From positions 132,944 through 196,943 of the forward strand of contig JBAZVN010000003.1 in the NCBI GenBank assembly GCA_041660815.1: a stretch of DNA of 64,000 nt, in the 5' to 3' direction. This stretch comes from PALSA-1006 sp041660815 (GTDB lineage: Bacteria; Pseudomonadota; Gammaproteobacteria; Burkholderiales; Gallionellaceae). The notes under the pieces are model-generated. The model did not search any database. It saw nothing but the letters and a program-made list of their open reading frames with translations, and had not been told where the DNA came from. A program made the position numbers and the translations under genes. How positions within the stretch are numbered: position 1 is the stretch's first letter; every line of letters starts with the position of its first letter. This document shows, one piece after another, positions 1-9,415 of this stretch.

Positions 1-43
1 ATATCGCATTATCCCCATTATTCCCTCTTTAAAGCCGGGAGCA

Positions 44-1510
44 ATGGCAGGCAAAGGGCCGTTTGTTGCCAGCGATAAAATAAATGAAGCAATCGGTTTT
101 CCAGGTCAGTTGGTGGAAGATTGGCATGATCGTGCCATTGCCAAAATGGGCGAGTTGCTGTCCAAATATCGCTCACTTAAAGTGTATATGGATGCCTGCG
201 TGCATTGCGGCGCCTGTTCCGACAAATGCCATTATTTTATCGGTACTCAAGATCCAAAGAATATGCCGGTAGCGCGTCAAGATTTAATGCGCAGTGTGTA
301 CCGCCGCTACTTTACCCTGCCCGGAAAACTATTCCCAAGGCTGGTAGGTGCGCGAGATTTGACCCGTGAAGTATTGGACGAATGGTACAACTATTTCAAT
401 CAGTGTTCCGAGTGTCGTCGCTGTTCTGTGTTCTGCCCTTATGGTATCGATACTGCCGAAGTGACGATGGCGGCACGCGAGATTCTTGATTCGGTCGGCT
501 ACGGACAAAAATATTCCAATGAAATCATCGGCAAAGTACACAAGATCGGGAATAACCTGGGATTACCCGGGCCTGCTTTGATCGACACGCTGGAAGGACT
601 GGAAGAAGATGTTAAGGAGGCAACCGGCGTTGATGTGCGCTTCCCGATTGACGTAAAGGGCGCGGAAGTGTTGCTGATTACGCCTTCCGCGGATTTCTTT
701 GCCGAGCCGCATATCGACAGCTTGATCGGTTACGCCAAAGTATTTCACGCTACCGGCACCAGCTGGACCTTGTCATCCATGGCATCCGAGGCGGGTAACT
801 TCGGCATGTTTATCGGTAACTACGATCAGCTGCGCAAGATCGCGCTGCGCATCCGCGAGGCGGCGCTTGAACTGGGCGTTAAGCGAATCGTGGTGGGCGA
901 ATGCGGCCATGCATGGCGCGTTGCGTACAGCTTCTGGAATACCCTGAGTGGTGTCGGCGGTGGCGCGGGAGAGGTGGATCGTTTTGCGCAGATGCTGCAA
1001 AAACAACTGGATCATCGTTACAAGCAGCCCACGCATATTTGTGAATTTACCTGGGATGCAATCGAACGCAATACGCTGAAATTCGACAAATCGGCCAACG
1101 ATAAACACATCATTACTTTCCACGATTCCTGCAATGTGGCACGCGGTTCGCGCATGGGTGATCTGGCCGGAGGACAGTTTGAAATTCCACGCAATATCAT
1201 CAAAGCCGTGGCCAACAATTTTGTGGAAATGTCCGCAAATACCACCCGCGAACAGACCTTCTGTTGTGGCGGAGGCGGCGGCTTATTGACCGATGATCTG
1301 CTGGATTTGCGCGTCAAGGGAGCATTGCCGCGAATGGAAGTTTTGCAGCAAGTGGTGGATGAGAGTGGCGTTAATTTTATGGCAACCATTTGTGCGATCT
1401 GCAAAGCGCAGTTCACTAAAGTGCTGCCCATTTACGGTTTCGACCGTAGATTGGTGGGTGGTGTGCATCAATTGGTAAGCAATGCAATTATATTGGGCGA
1501 GAAGCACTAA
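44..1510 (+). CDS. dsrK: DsrK, HdrD-like iron-sulfur subunit of DsrMKJOP
   Basis: Cytoplasmic catalytic-type subunit of the DsrMKJOP membrane complex, which links the quinone pool and the DsrC trisulfide cycle in Dsr-dependent sulfur oxidation. The N-terminal half has two ferredoxin-type cysteine sets (CVHCGACSDKC near residue 53, CSECRRCSVFC near 121). The C-terminal half has CCG-type cysteines (GECGHAW; CCGGGGGLL), as in heterodisulfide reductase HdrD. It is first of a tight dsrKLJOPN run; dsrM would lie upstream, outside the window. The reading frame is open from base 2 into this ATG without a stop, and the ribosome site at 44 is only moderate (GGGAG close to the ATG). The true start could therefore be upstream and the entry partial. 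Confidence 0.93.
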   Translation: MAGKGPFVASDKINEAIGFPGQLVEDWHDRAIAKMGELLSKYRSLKVYMDACVHCGACSDKCHYFIGTQDPKNMPVARQDLMRSVYRRYFTLPGKLFPRLVGARDLTREVLDEWYNYFNQCSECRRCSVFCPYGIDTAEVTMAAREILDSVGYGQKYSNEIIGKVHKIGNNLGLPGPALIDTLEGLEEDVKEATGVDVRFPIDVKGAEVLLITPSADFFAEPHIDSLIGYAKVFHATGTSWTLSSMASEAGNFGMFIGNYDQLRKIALRIREAALELGVKRIVVGECGHAWRVAYSFWNTLSGVGGGAGEVDRFAQMLQKQLDHRYKQPTHICEFTWDAIERNTLKFDKSANDKHIITFHDSCNVARGSRMGDLAGGQFEIPRNIIKAVANNFVEMSANTTREQTFCCGGGGGLLTDDLLDLRVKGALPRMEVLQQVVDESGVNFMATICAICKAQFTKVLPIYGFDRRLVGGVHQLVSNAIILGEKH

Positions 1511-1530
1511 TTTATTGGAGGTAGGGCAAT

Positions 1531-3498
1531 ATGTCAGCAACAACCGAAACTACGCAAAAGATTACATTCCGCCGTTATAAAGATGGCGATAACAAGGTTA
1601 AGCGTTGGAATGAGCAAATTTTTCAGGCGAGTCACACGCACAAGTGTCCGACTTATATTCAATCCACACCGCCTTGTCAGGGGAGTTGTCCTGCCGGGGA
1701 AGATATTCGCGGCTATTTGTCTATTGTTCGCGGCACTGAAAAAGTTCCGGTCGGTGCTGATGGCAAGCCGACCATGCCCTGGCAGGAATACGCTTGGCGC
1801 CGTCTAACCGAGGCAAATCCGTTTCCTTCCGTAATGGGGCGCGTATGCCCGGCTCCCTGTGAAACGGGTTGCAATCGCAATGAAGTGGAAGATCATGTCG
1901 GCATCAATTCGGTTGAGCATTTCCTGGGCGAATATGCGATTGCCAATAATTTAAAATTCAACAAAACCGCTGCCGCGTCGGGTAAAAAAGTCGCAATTTT
2001 GGGCGGTGGCCCGGCCGGTCTTTCCTGCGCATATCAACTGGCTTTGAAGGGGCATGAAGTCACCATTTTTGACGAGCATGAATACCTTGGCGGCATGATG
2101 CGTTATGGCATTCCCGGTTTCCGTACGCCACGCGATGTGCTGGATGCTGAAATTCAACGCATCGTTGATCTGGGTGTGAAAACCAGGATGAAGTGCCGTG
2201 TTGGATCCGATATTACGCTGGAACAAGTGCGCAAAGATTTTGACGCAGTATTCTTGGGCATGGGTGCGCAAGCGGGACGCGCGTTACCTATTGCTGATAG
2301 CGAAGCACCGAATGTGGTTACCGCGACCGCCTTTCTGAAAGCCTTTAACGATGGCCGTTTGCAGCATGTCGGCAAGCGTGTGGTGGTAGTCGGCGGCGGG
2401 GATACCTCGATTGACGTGGCAACCGTAGCGCGTCGTCTGGGGCATATTGCACACGCCAAACCAACCGATGCCGAGCATGCGATTGCCGGTCGGATGGCGC
2501 ATGACGTGGCTGAAATTTCGGCCAAAGAAGGTGCCGAAGTGACCCTGACCTCGGTATTCAATATCGACAAAATGCAGGCTAACAAACACGAAATTGAACA
2601 GGCGCTCGCCGAAGGAATTCATATTCGCGGCAGTCTGGTGCCAATCGGTATCGTGCGCGATGCCAATGGCCGTGCGACAGCCTTGCGCGTCGCTGTATGC
2701 GAAGCCAAATTTGTCGGCGGCAAGCTGGAGATTAAAAATGTTGAAGGTTCGGAACAGGACATCGAAGCCGATTTGATCGTATCCGCGATTGGTCAGGCAG
2801 TAGACTTCACCGGCTTGGAGCAATTCAACAACGGCAAAGGCGCAGTATCGACCGACAAGAATTATGTGGTGAATGGACAACCCGGCGTGTTTGCAGGTGG
2901 CGATGTAATTCGTCCGCATTTGCTGACTACCGCGATCGGTCACGGCTCAATCGCCGCCGACGGTATTCACAATTTTATGCTGGGTCGCGATTTGGATAAG
3001 CGTCCGAAAATCGACGCGCACCAGTTTGATCTGATGCGCAAGATGGCGGAAAAGGGCCTTGAAATCAAAGAGATACATGAGCCATTGCGCGGCACCTGCG
3101 ACTCCAATGTGGCCGTGCATAATTTTGATAATCGTTCCGACCGTTATGTCATTCCGCATGACAAATTGTTCCTCGGGCACTTCTCTTATGTTCCGCGCAA
3201 TCACCGTGAAATCGTGACGCTGGACAAAGAAACTGCGCTGGGTAATTTCGATGAACGTCTGGTTGCCCTGGTTCAGGAACAGGCGGTAGCTGAAGCCAAG
3301 CGTTGTATGAGTTGCGGTATGTGTTTTGAGTGCGATAACTGTGTCATGTATTGCCCTCAGACCGCTGTGTATCGCGTCAAGAAGAGCGAAGCAACCACCG
3401 GACGTTATGTGGCTACCGACTATGATAAATGTGTCGGCTGTCATATTTGTGCGGACGTTTGCCCGACCGGTTATATTCAAATGGGCTTGGGTGAGTAA
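1531..3498 (+). CDS. dsrL: DsrL, iron-sulfur flavoprotein NAD(P)H:acceptor oxidoreductase
   Basis: Cytoplasmic flavoprotein related to the small subunit of glutamate synthase; in oxidative Dsr systems it interacts with DsrAB and transfers electrons to NAD(P)+. The protein (655 aa) shows an N-terminal cysteine cluster (GRVCPAPCETGCNR region), an FAD-binding GGGPAGL motif near residue 158, a second dinucleotide fold (VVVVGGGDTSIDVA) near 285, and a C-terminal ferredoxin domain with CMSCGMCFECDNCVMYCP and CVGCHICADVCP. The length fits DsrL. An AGGTAGGG ribosome site precedes the ATG, 20 bp after dsrK. The C-terminal ferredoxin marks it as DsrL rather than GltD. Confidence 0.93.
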   Translation: MSATTETTQKITFRRYKDGDNKVKRWNEQIFQASHTHKCPTYIQSTPPCQGSCPAGEDIRGYLSIVRGTEKVPVGADGKPTMPWQEYAWRRLTEANPFPSVMGRVCPAPCETGCNRNEVEDHVGINSVEHFLGEYAIANNLKFNKTAAASGKKVAILGGGPAGLSCAYQLALKGHEVTIFDEHEYLGGMMRYGIPGFRTPRDVLDAEIQRIVDLGVKTRMKCRVGSDITLEQVRKDFDAVFLGMGAQAGRALPIADSEAPNVVTATAFLKAFNDGRLQHVGKRVVVVGGGDTSIDVATVARRLGHIAHAKPTDAEHAIAGRMAHDVAEISAKEGAEVTLTSVFNIDKMQANKHEIEQALAEGIHIRGSLVPIGIVRDANGRATALRVAVCEAKFVGGKLEIKNVEGSEQDIEADLIVSAIGQAVDFTGLEQFNNGKGAVSTDKNYVVNGQPGVFAGGDVIRPHLLTTAIGHGSIAADGIHNFMLGRDLDKRPKIDAHQFDLMRKMAEKGLEIKEIHEPLRGTCDSNVAVHNFDNRSDRYVIPHDKLFLGHFSYVPRNHREIVTLDKETALGNFDERLVALVQEQAVAEAKRCMSCGMCFECDNCVMYCPQTAVYRVKKSEATTGRYVATDYDKCVGCHICADVCPTGYIQMGLGE

Positions 3499-3511
3499 AG
3501 ACTATTCAGCC

Positions 3512-3567
3512 ACAGATTTTCACGGATAGCTAAGTTGGGTGTTTTGTATTTATCCGTGTCAATCTGT
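3512..3567. repeat. Imperfect palindrome between dsrL and dsrJ
   Basis: Arms ACAGATTTTCACGGATA (3512-3528) and TATCCGTGTCAATCTGT (3551-3567) are inverted copies matching at 15 of 17 positions around a 22-nt loop. It lies in the 122-bp dsrL-dsrJ gap, the widest gap inside the operon, and could be a REP-like element or an RNA stem that affects message processing. No T-run follows, so it does not look like an intrinsic terminator. Confidence 0.7.
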
Positions 3568-3583
3568 ACCCGAGGGCACAAGA

Positions 3584-3596
3584 ACCTCTTCGAGGT
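3584..3596 (+). other. Small perfect hairpin upstream of dsrJ
   Basis: ACCTC-TTC-GAGGT forms a perfect 5-bp stem with a 3-nt loop, flanked by the partly pairing GGGCAC and GTGTCC. It ends 24 nt before the dsrJ ATG and could shape translation initiation there. Function is inferred. Confidence 0.4.
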
Positions 3597-3620
3597 GTCC
3601 ATCTATGGCGAATACTAAAA

Positions 3621-3989
3621 ATGATGAAAACTATTCTGTTCTTATTTTTGCTGGCTGTTTCGCCCGTATGGGCGGCAGATTCTATCTCCCCCAAGCCGGA
3701 TATTGGCAAGGGCGGTGAATGTATAAAAGATACCCAGTGGATGCGCAAAAACCACATGCATCTACTGACGCATCAGCGTGACGAGACGGTGCGTATGGGC
3801 AAGCGCGATGAAAAGATTAGTCTTAAAGCGTGTATTGAATGTCATGCCAGCACCAGGGATGACAGTGTAATTGCGCGTGACGATAGCTTTTGCGTGTCCT
3901 GTCACCATTATGAAGCCGTAAAAATAGATTGCTTCGAATGCCACTCGGGTAAACGTAAAAGTGCGTGGTTGCAGAGGAACGCAAAATGA
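3621..3989 (+). CDS. dsrJ: DsrJ, periplasmic triheme cytochrome c
   Basis: Periplasmic/membrane-anchored triheme c-type cytochrome of DsrMKJOP. The 122-aa product begins with a hydrophobic signal/anchor (residues about 1-20, ending VWAADS) and has exactly three haem motifs: CIECH, CVSCH and CFECH, all in the second half. Three CxxCH motifs and this length are typical of DsrJ. It overlaps dsrO by the ATGA at 3986-3989, implying coupled translation. A palindromic stretch lies just upstream. Confidence 0.93.
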   Translation: MMKTILFLFLLAVSPVWAADSISPKPDIGKGGECIKDTQWMRKNHMHLLTHQRDETVRMGKRDEKISLKACIECHASTRDDSVIARDDSFCVSCHHYEAVKIDCFECHSGKRKSAWLQRNAK

Positions 3990-4702
3990 ACGATATGAAC
4001 GCGCAACGTAGAAATTTCTTAAAATCCTCACTGGGGATTGCGGCCGTGTCAATTGCACCGGGCATGCTGTTGTTTGATATGGCCCATGGCAAACCGGAAA
4101 CGCTCAGCGGCAAAGTGCGCTGGGGGATGCTGATTGATACCGAGCATTGCAGCTCGGGTTGCACGGACTGTGTAAGCGCCTGCAACACTGAGAATGGCTT
4201 GTCCGGACAAACCAAGTCGACTGATTCACAGTGGATTCGCAAAATCGAGATCAAAAGTATCAGTACCGGACGCGAGGTTTCACTGCCGATGATGTGCCAA
4301 CACTGCGAGCAGCCGCCCTGTGTGGATGTATGCCCGACTGCCGCTTCTTTTAAACGTGCGGATGGCATTGTGCTTGTGGATAAACACCGCTGCATCGGCT
4401 GCCGCTATTGCATGATGGCGTGCCCGTATAAAGCCCGTTCCTTTGTGCACGAACCCTTAACCGATCAAAATCCGGATGTGCCGCGCGGTAAAGGTACGGT
4501 GGAGAGTTGCACATTGTGTGTGCACCGTATTGATCAGGGATTGCAGCCCGCATGTGCCGCAGCCTGTCCGAATCAAGCCATTTTATTTGGTGATTTAAAT
4601 GATCCGGAAAGTGCGATTGCCATGAAATTGCACAGTGTCATGTCGCAACAAGTTCGCGCCGATTTGCAGCTGAATCCGGGCGTGCATTACCAAGGATTGT
4701 AA
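3986..4702 (+). CDS. dsrO: DsrO, Tat-exported tetra-cluster ferredoxin subunit
   Basis: Periplasmic electron-transfer subunit of DsrMKJOP. From the ATG at 3986 the protein is 238 aa and starts with a twin-arginine signal (QRRNFLKSS) and hydrophobic stretch. Four cysteine sets follow, as expected for four [4Fe-4S] clusters: CSSGCTDC, CQHCEQPPCVDVC, CIGCRYCMMAC and CTLC...CAAAC. I chose 3986 rather than the GTG at 3965 because it overlaps the dsrJ stop in a classic ATGA and leaves the Tat signal near the N-terminus. DsrP follows after 2 bp. Confidence 0.93.
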   Translation: MNDMNAQRRNFLKSSLGIAAVSIAPGMLLFDMAHGKPETLSGKVRWGMLIDTEHCSSGCTDCVSACNTENGLSGQTKSTDSQWIRKIEIKSISTGREVSLPMMCQHCEQPPCVDVCPTAASFKRADGIVLVDKHRCIGCRYCMMACPYKARSFVHEPLTDQNPDVPRGKGTVESCTLCVHRIDQGLQPACAAACPNQAILFGDLNDPESAIAMKLHSVMSQQVRADLQLNPGVHYQGL

Positions 4703-4704
4703 TT

Positions 4705-5886
4705 ATGCCCAGCCTAACTTCACTCAGATTAAAAAATCGTTTGTACTACGTGTTGCTGGCAGCGGCAGGGCTGGTAGTTTTGGCCGGATTGTATGCCGTG
4801 CATCTAATGGAATCTCACGGTCATATCATCAGCGGAATGAACAACCAGATCGTATGGGGACTTCCGCATGTGTTCGCCATCTTTTTGATTGTCGCGGCAT
4901 CGGGCGTTTTGAATGTTGCCTCTATCGGTTCGGTATTTGGCAAAGCTATTTATAAAGCGCGCGCTCCTTTGGCGAGTTTGTTGTCCATCGCCATGTTGGC
5001 CGGGGGATTAACGGTGCTGATGCTGGATTTGGGCAGGCCCGATAGAATTATTGTCGCGGCAACGAATTTCAATCTCACTTCGGTATTTGCATGGAATATT
5101 GTTTTGTATTCCGGCATGTTTTCACTGGTGATTGTTTATCTGTGGACGATGATGGAACAGCGCATGAATCGCTGGACTAAAACAGCCGGTATTGCGGTGT
5201 TCGTCTGGCGTTTTATTTTAACCACCGGAACCGGTTTGATCTTTGCTTTTTTAACCGCGCGTCAAGCCTATGGTTCGGCGATGTTGCCCCCCATGTTTAT
5301 CGTGTTGTCTTTTGCCTGGGGCTTGGCAGTATTCCATTTGGTGCAGACTTCGATTTATGTATGGAATGAAAAAGCGCTTGACCCGGCCATTTTGCAGCGC
5401 AAGAAAAACTTGCTCGGTGTTTTTGTGATCGGTTCACTGTATATGGTGGCGACCTATCATTTCACCAATTTATACTTTGCCCAGCAAACTGGTTTTGAAA
5501 ATTTTATTTTGCGTGATGGCGGCATCTATCCGAATTTATTCTGGTGGGGTTATGTCCTGCTGGGCAATATAATTCCTCTAATACTCATATACTTGCCAAA
5601 TCTCGGTAAAAATAAATGCGTCATGCTGGCTTCCCTGTTAGTGGTACTGGGAGCGCTGGCATTGTTGTATGTATTTATTATCGGAGGCCAAGCGTATCCG
5701 CTGAATATCTTCCCCGGTTATACCGCCAGCAGCACTTTCGGCGACGGACAGATCGCGCCTTATAGCCCTTCTTTGTATGAGTTTTTGCTGGGCATGGGCG
5801 GCTTGGCAATCGCCTTCATCATCACCACCGTGAGTGTTCGTGTGTTGAATTTTATGCCGCAAGACAAACCTTTCATTGCCGATTAA
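4705..5886 (+). CDS. dsrP: DsrP, NrfD-family quinone-interacting membrane subunit
   Basis: Integral membrane subunit (393 aa) of the NrfD/PsrC family, expected to exchange electrons with the quinone pool in DsrMKJOP. About ten hydrophobic segments can be read along the protein, beginning at residues 13-35. The motif LDLGRPDR near residue 108 is characteristic of NrfD-like proteins. The gene starts 2 bp after dsrO and is followed by dsrN after 18 bp, so it belongs to the same transcription unit. Confidence 0.92.
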   Translation: MPSLTSLRLKNRLYYVLLAAAGLVVLAGLYAVHLMESHGHIISGMNNQIVWGLPHVFAIFLIVAASGVLNVASIGSVFGKAIYKARAPLASLLSIAMLAGGLTVLMLDLGRPDRIIVAATNFNLTSVFAWNIVLYSGMFSLVIVYLWTMMEQRMNRWTKTAGIAVFVWRFILTTGTGLIFAFLTARQAYGSAMLPPMFIVLSFAWGLAVFHLVQTSIYVWNEKALDPAILQRKKNLLGVFVIGSLYMVATYHFTNLYFAQQTGFENFILRDGGIYPNLFWWGYVLLGNIIPLILIYLPNLGKNKCVMLASLLVVLGALALLYVFIIGGQAYPLNIFPGYTASSTFGDGQIAPYSPSLYEFLLGMGGLAIAFIITTVSVRVLNFMPQDKPFIAD

Positions 5887-5904
5887 TTCTCCCGTCACGC
5901 TGCC

Positions 5905-7314
5905 ATGAATCGCATGCTTATTTCGGCGGCACACAAGTCATCCGGTAAAACCATGGTGAGTATCGGCTTGTGTGCCGCGCTGAAAGCGCGCGGCCATGCC
6001 GTTCAACCCTTCAAAAAAGGCCCGGATTACATCGACCCGATGTGGCTTTCCCAGGCCGCCGGACATCCCTGCCGCAATCTTGATTTATATTTGTTGGAAA
6101 ATGACGCAATCGTTTCCACCTTTGTGCAACATAGTACCGAAGTTAATCTGGTTGAAGGCAATAAAGGTTTGTACGACGGCCTGGCTCTGGATGGCAGCAA
6201 CAGCAACGCGGCACTGGCCAAGCTTTTGGACTTGCCGGTATTCCTGGTGATTGACGCACGCGGCATGACACGCGGCATTGCCCCGCTGATTCTGGGATAT
6301 CAGGCGTTTGATCGCGATGTTCAATTTGCCGGGGTGATCCTGAATAATTTGGGCGGATCGCGCCATGAGTCAAAACTGCGTGCGGTGATTGAGCATTACA
6401 CCGATTTGCCGGTAGTCGGCGCGATTCATCATGATGAGCGTCTGAGCATCGTCGAGCGTCATCTGGGATTAATGCCGAGCAATGAATCGCATGTGGCCAG
6501 CGCAAAAATCAAACAAATCGGCGATGCCATTGCGGAACAGGTTGATCTGGACAAGCTGCTGGCGCTGTCGCAAAAAACACCGCTAAATTTGCCGCATCAA
6601 GCACAGATAAGCCCGCTTGCCTGCGGGGAAAAAATAAAAATCGGCATCGCTCAGGATCGCGCTTTTGGTTTTTATTATGCGGATGATCTGGATGCGTTGG
6701 AAGCCGCCGGTGCGGAGTTAATTCCATTTGATGCGCTGCGCAATGAGCATCTGCCGCAGGTGGATGCTTTGTATATCGGGGGAGGGTTTCCTGAAACCTG
6801 CGCTGCCGAACTGGAAGCCAACAGCGCTTTGCGTGGCGAAATAAAACAGGCGATTGACGCGGGGTTGCCGGCCTATGCCGAGTGCGGCGGCTTGATGTAT
6901 TTGTCGCGCAGTATTGACTATCAGGGGCGCAGCTATGAAATGGTCGGCGCGATTCCCGGTGATGTGAAGATGCATAGCAAACCGATCGGTCGCGGTTATG
7001 TGCATCTTCAGGAAAATACTGCCCATCTGTGGCCACGCCCCGATATGCCGGCCAAACAAATTAAAGCGCATGAATTTCACTATTCCAGCCTGGAAAATCT
7101 ACCGCCCGATTCGCGCTTTGCTTATCATGTTGAGCGCGGTCATGGCATCGACGGCAAACGCGACGGGTTAATGATTAATAATTTACTGGCTTCATACACG
7201 CATTTGCGCACCATCGGCAGCTGCTATTGGGCGACCCGTTTCGTAGCCTTCATCCGGCGCTGCAAGTCGCAACACCAGACAGAATCAAATTTACTTAAAA
7301 AGGAATCCGCATGA
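5905..7314 (+). CDS. dsrN: DsrN, cobyrinate a,c-diamide synthase-like sirohaem amidase
   Basis: CobB/CbiA-like glutamine amidotransferase (469 aa) that makes sirohaem amide for dissimilatory sulfite reductase. The N-terminal ATP-binding domain has a deviant P-loop (HKSSGKT, near residue 10) and the KKGPDYIDPMW signature near 38. The C-terminal glutaminase domain carries the class-I nucleophile cysteine in AECGGLMYL (near residue 330) and GGGFPET. The final part (SYTHLRTIG) is also family-typical. It overlaps the next gene by ATGA. Its place after dsrP and two genes before cysG supports the sirohaem-cofactor role over cobalamin synthesis. Confidence 0.9.
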   Translation: MNRMLISAAHKSSGKTMVSIGLCAALKARGHAVQPFKKGPDYIDPMWLSQAAGHPCRNLDLYLLENDAIVSTFVQHSTEVNLVEGNKGLYDGLALDGSNSNAALAKLLDLPVFLVIDARGMTRGIAPLILGYQAFDRDVQFAGVILNNLGGSRHESKLRAVIEHYTDLPVVGAIHHDERLSIVERHLGLMPSNESHVASAKIKQIGDAIAEQVDLDKLLALSQKTPLNLPHQAQISPLACGEKIKIGIAQDRAFGFYYADDLDALEAAGAELIPFDALRNEHLPQVDALYIGGGFPETCAAELEANSALRGEIKQAIDAGLPAYAECGGLMYLSRSIDYQGRSYEMVGAIPGDVKMHSKPIGRGYVHLQENTAHLWPRPDMPAKQIKAHEFHYSSLENLPPDSRFAYHVERGHGIDGKRDGLMINNLLASYTHLRTIGSCYWATRFVAFIRRCKSQHQTESNLLKKESA

Positions 7315-7910
7315 GCAACTCACTATTTCAAAAAGCACTCAGTGCATTTGATCAGGCCAACGCGCAAGACCCCAACCGTGAGATGGCCGATGGCAAAGAA
7401 CTTCCCAAGGAATTGTTGTACGCGCAGCGCATGACTGAAATGCAGGAACGCTACGCACCCGAAGCATCCGATGCGGTAAAACTTGCGGTGCGTGCCCAGC
7501 ACATTCAGCGCTGGAAAATTCCGCGTAGTGACTATCCGATGGACAAGCCGGGTTATATGTTATGGCGTACCACCCTGTATAAATTCCATGCGGCAACCGC
7601 CGGAAATTTGATGAAAGAAGTCGGCTATGACGATGAAATGATAGAGCGCGTAAAAACCATTGTCAGTAAAACCGGATTAAAAACAAATCCCGAAACGCAA
7701 CTGATGGAAGATGTGGTTGATTTGGTGTTTATCGAGCATTACATGCTGGGATTTGCCGGGCAGCATGCCGACTATGACGAAGCCAAATGGATTCTGATTG
7801 TTAAAAAAACCTGGAACAAAATGTCCGACAGAGCGCACGAATTTGCGTTGTCCGGCAAAATTAAATTGCCCGAGGCGCTGGTACCACTCATTTTAAAGGC
7901 AATCAAGTAA
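7311..7910 (+). CDS. DUF4202 family protein
   Basis: A 199-aa soluble protein that I recognise as DUF4202, a family of unknown biochemical function common in sulfur-oxidising proteobacteria. Visible features are His/Asp-rich segments (RAQHIQRWKIPR, VFIEHYMLGFAGQHADYDEAKW), which could bind metal in an HD-like helical fold; that is inference. It overlaps dsrN by ATGA and so is translationally coupled to the dsr operon. The gene for sirohaem synthase follows 88 bp later. There is no signal peptide or membrane segment, so it is cytoplasmic. Confidence 0.7.
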   Translation: MSNSLFQKALSAFDQANAQDPNREMADGKELPKELLYAQRMTEMQERYAPEASDAVKLAVRAQHIQRWKIPRSDYPMDKPGYMLWRTTLYKFHAATAGNLMKEVGYDDEMIERVKTIVSKTGLKTNPETQLMEDVVDLVFIEHYMLGFAGQHADYDEAKWILIVKKTWNKMSDRAHEFALSGKIKLPEALVPLILKAIK

Positions 7911-7998
7911 CTTACTGTTTATTAAGGTAATTTATTTGTAGGCGCTTGGGTCGAAAACTTCTTCGAGGCAATCTGCAGAAAAAAGGTTTAAATATTTT

Positions 7999-9381
7999 AT
8001 GGATTACTTACCCATTTTCACCAATGTAAAAAACAAGCTTTGCCTCGTGGTGGGAGGCGGCGAAGTCGCCAAGCGCAAAGCCGGCGTGCTGTTGGAGGCT
8101 GGTGCCCAAGTGCGCGTGGTCGCGCCCGAGATTGATGCCGAGTTGGCGGGCCGCAGTGGAATTCAAACTGTTGTTGCGCGTTTTGATGCAAGCCACCTGG
8201 ACGGTGTAACGCTGATTATCGCTGCGACCAATGATCGCAGCGTGAACCAGCAGGTTTCCGCGTTGGCACAGGCGCGGAATATTTCGGTGAATGTGGTGGA
8301 CGACCCTGAATTGTGCAGCTTTATTATGCCGGCCATCCTTGATCGTTCGCCCTTGATGGTGGCATTTTCCAGTGGCGGTGCCTCACCCGTGTTGACCCGC
8401 ATGATGCGCGGCAAACTGGAAACAGTCATTCCGCAAAACTACAGCCGTCTGGCCGGATTCGCCGAACGGTTTCGCGAACTGGTCAAAACGCGCGTCATCA
8501 ATCCGGCCAAGCGGCGCATTTTCTGGGAAAGCGTGTTTGAAGGCGTGGTTGCCGAAAAAGTGCTGACCGGCGACGAGAGCAGTGCCGAAGCCATGCTGCA
8601 TAACATGCTGGAAAGCGAAGACAATATTCAGCGCGGTGAAGTTTACCTGGTCGGTGCCGGCCCCGGCGATCCTGATTTGCTCACTTTTCGCGCCTTACGT
8701 CTGATGCAAAAAGCCGATGTTGTGGTGTATGACAATCTGGTTTCCAAGCCGATTGTCGAAATGACGCGGCGTGATGCGGAGCGGATTTTTGTCGGAAAAA
8801 AACGCGATGACCATACCTTGCGTCAGGAAGAAATTAACGAACTGCTGGTGCGTCTCGCCAAGCAGGGTAAGCGCGTACTGCGTCTAAAAGGCGGTGACCC
8901 GTTCATTTTCGGGCGCGGTGGTGAAGAGATTGAAACCTTGGCAGCGGAAGGGATTCCATTTCAAGTGGTGCCGGGCATTACGGCGGCTTCCGGCGTTGCT
9001 TCCTACGCCGGAATTCCGCTCACCCATCGTGATTACGCACAAGCCTGCATGTTTGTAACAGGACACCTGAAAGACGGCAGCATGGATCTGGATTGGGATG
9101 CACTGGCACGACCGAAGCAAACCGTGGTGGTTTACATGGGCTTGCACGGGCTGGATATTCTGTGTCGCAAACTTGTCGAGCACGGCATGCCGGACATCAC
9201 ACCGATTGCGATTGTGCAGCAGGGTACCACCCCGAATCAGCGGGTCATTACCGGTACTTTAGCCACTTTGCCCGGCATTGCCGAGCGCGAAAAACCGCAG
9301 GCGCCGACACTGATTATCGTTGGCGGTGTGGTCACCTTGCGTGAAAAATTAGCCTGGTTTCACCCGCAACAATCTTCATAA
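7999..9381 (+). CDS. cysG: Sirohaem synthase CysG, trifunctional
   Basis: Makes sirohaem from uroporphyrinogen III, the cofactor needed by DsrAB. The N-terminal half (about 1-205) is a precorrin-2 dehydrogenase/ferrochelatase with the NAD-binding motif VVGGGEVAKRKAG. The C-terminal half (from about 215) is the SAM-dependent uroporphyrinogen methyltransferase, with VGAGPGDPDLLT, LRLKGGDPFIFGRGGEE and VPGITAASGVASYAGIPLTHRD. At 460 aa it matches the usual fused CysG. Its location after dsrN and the DUF4202 gene supports a dsr-dedicated supply. A short AT-rich gap precedes it. Confidence 0.95.
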   Translation: MDYLPIFTNVKNKLCLVVGGGEVAKRKAGVLLEAGAQVRVVAPEIDAELAGRSGIQTVVARFDASHLDGVTLIIAATNDRSVNQQVSALAQARNISVNVVDDPELCSFIMPAILDRSPLMVAFSSGGASPVLTRMMRGKLETVIPQNYSRLAGFAERFRELVKTRVINPAKRRIFWESVFEGVVAEKVLTGDESSAEAMLHNMLESEDNIQRGEVYLVGAGPGDPDLLTFRALRLMQKADVVVYDNLVSKPIVEMTRRDAERIFVGKKRDDHTLRQEEINELLVRLAKQGKRVLRLKGGDPFIFGRGGEEIETLAAEGIPFQVVPGITAASGVASYAGIPLTHRDYAQACMFVTGHLKDGSMDLDWDALARPKQTVVVYMGLHGLDILCRKLVEHGMPDITPIAIVQQGTTPNQRVITGTLATLPGIAEREKPQAPTLIIVGGVVTLREKLAWFHPQQSS

Positions 9382-9415
9382 CTAATCTGAAATTCAATCC
9401 AACACAAGGAGTGGC

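Noticed and set aside
5905..7314. CobB of a cobalamin pathway
   Set aside because: The gene is embedded in the dsr operon near cysG, and no other cobalamin genes are present.
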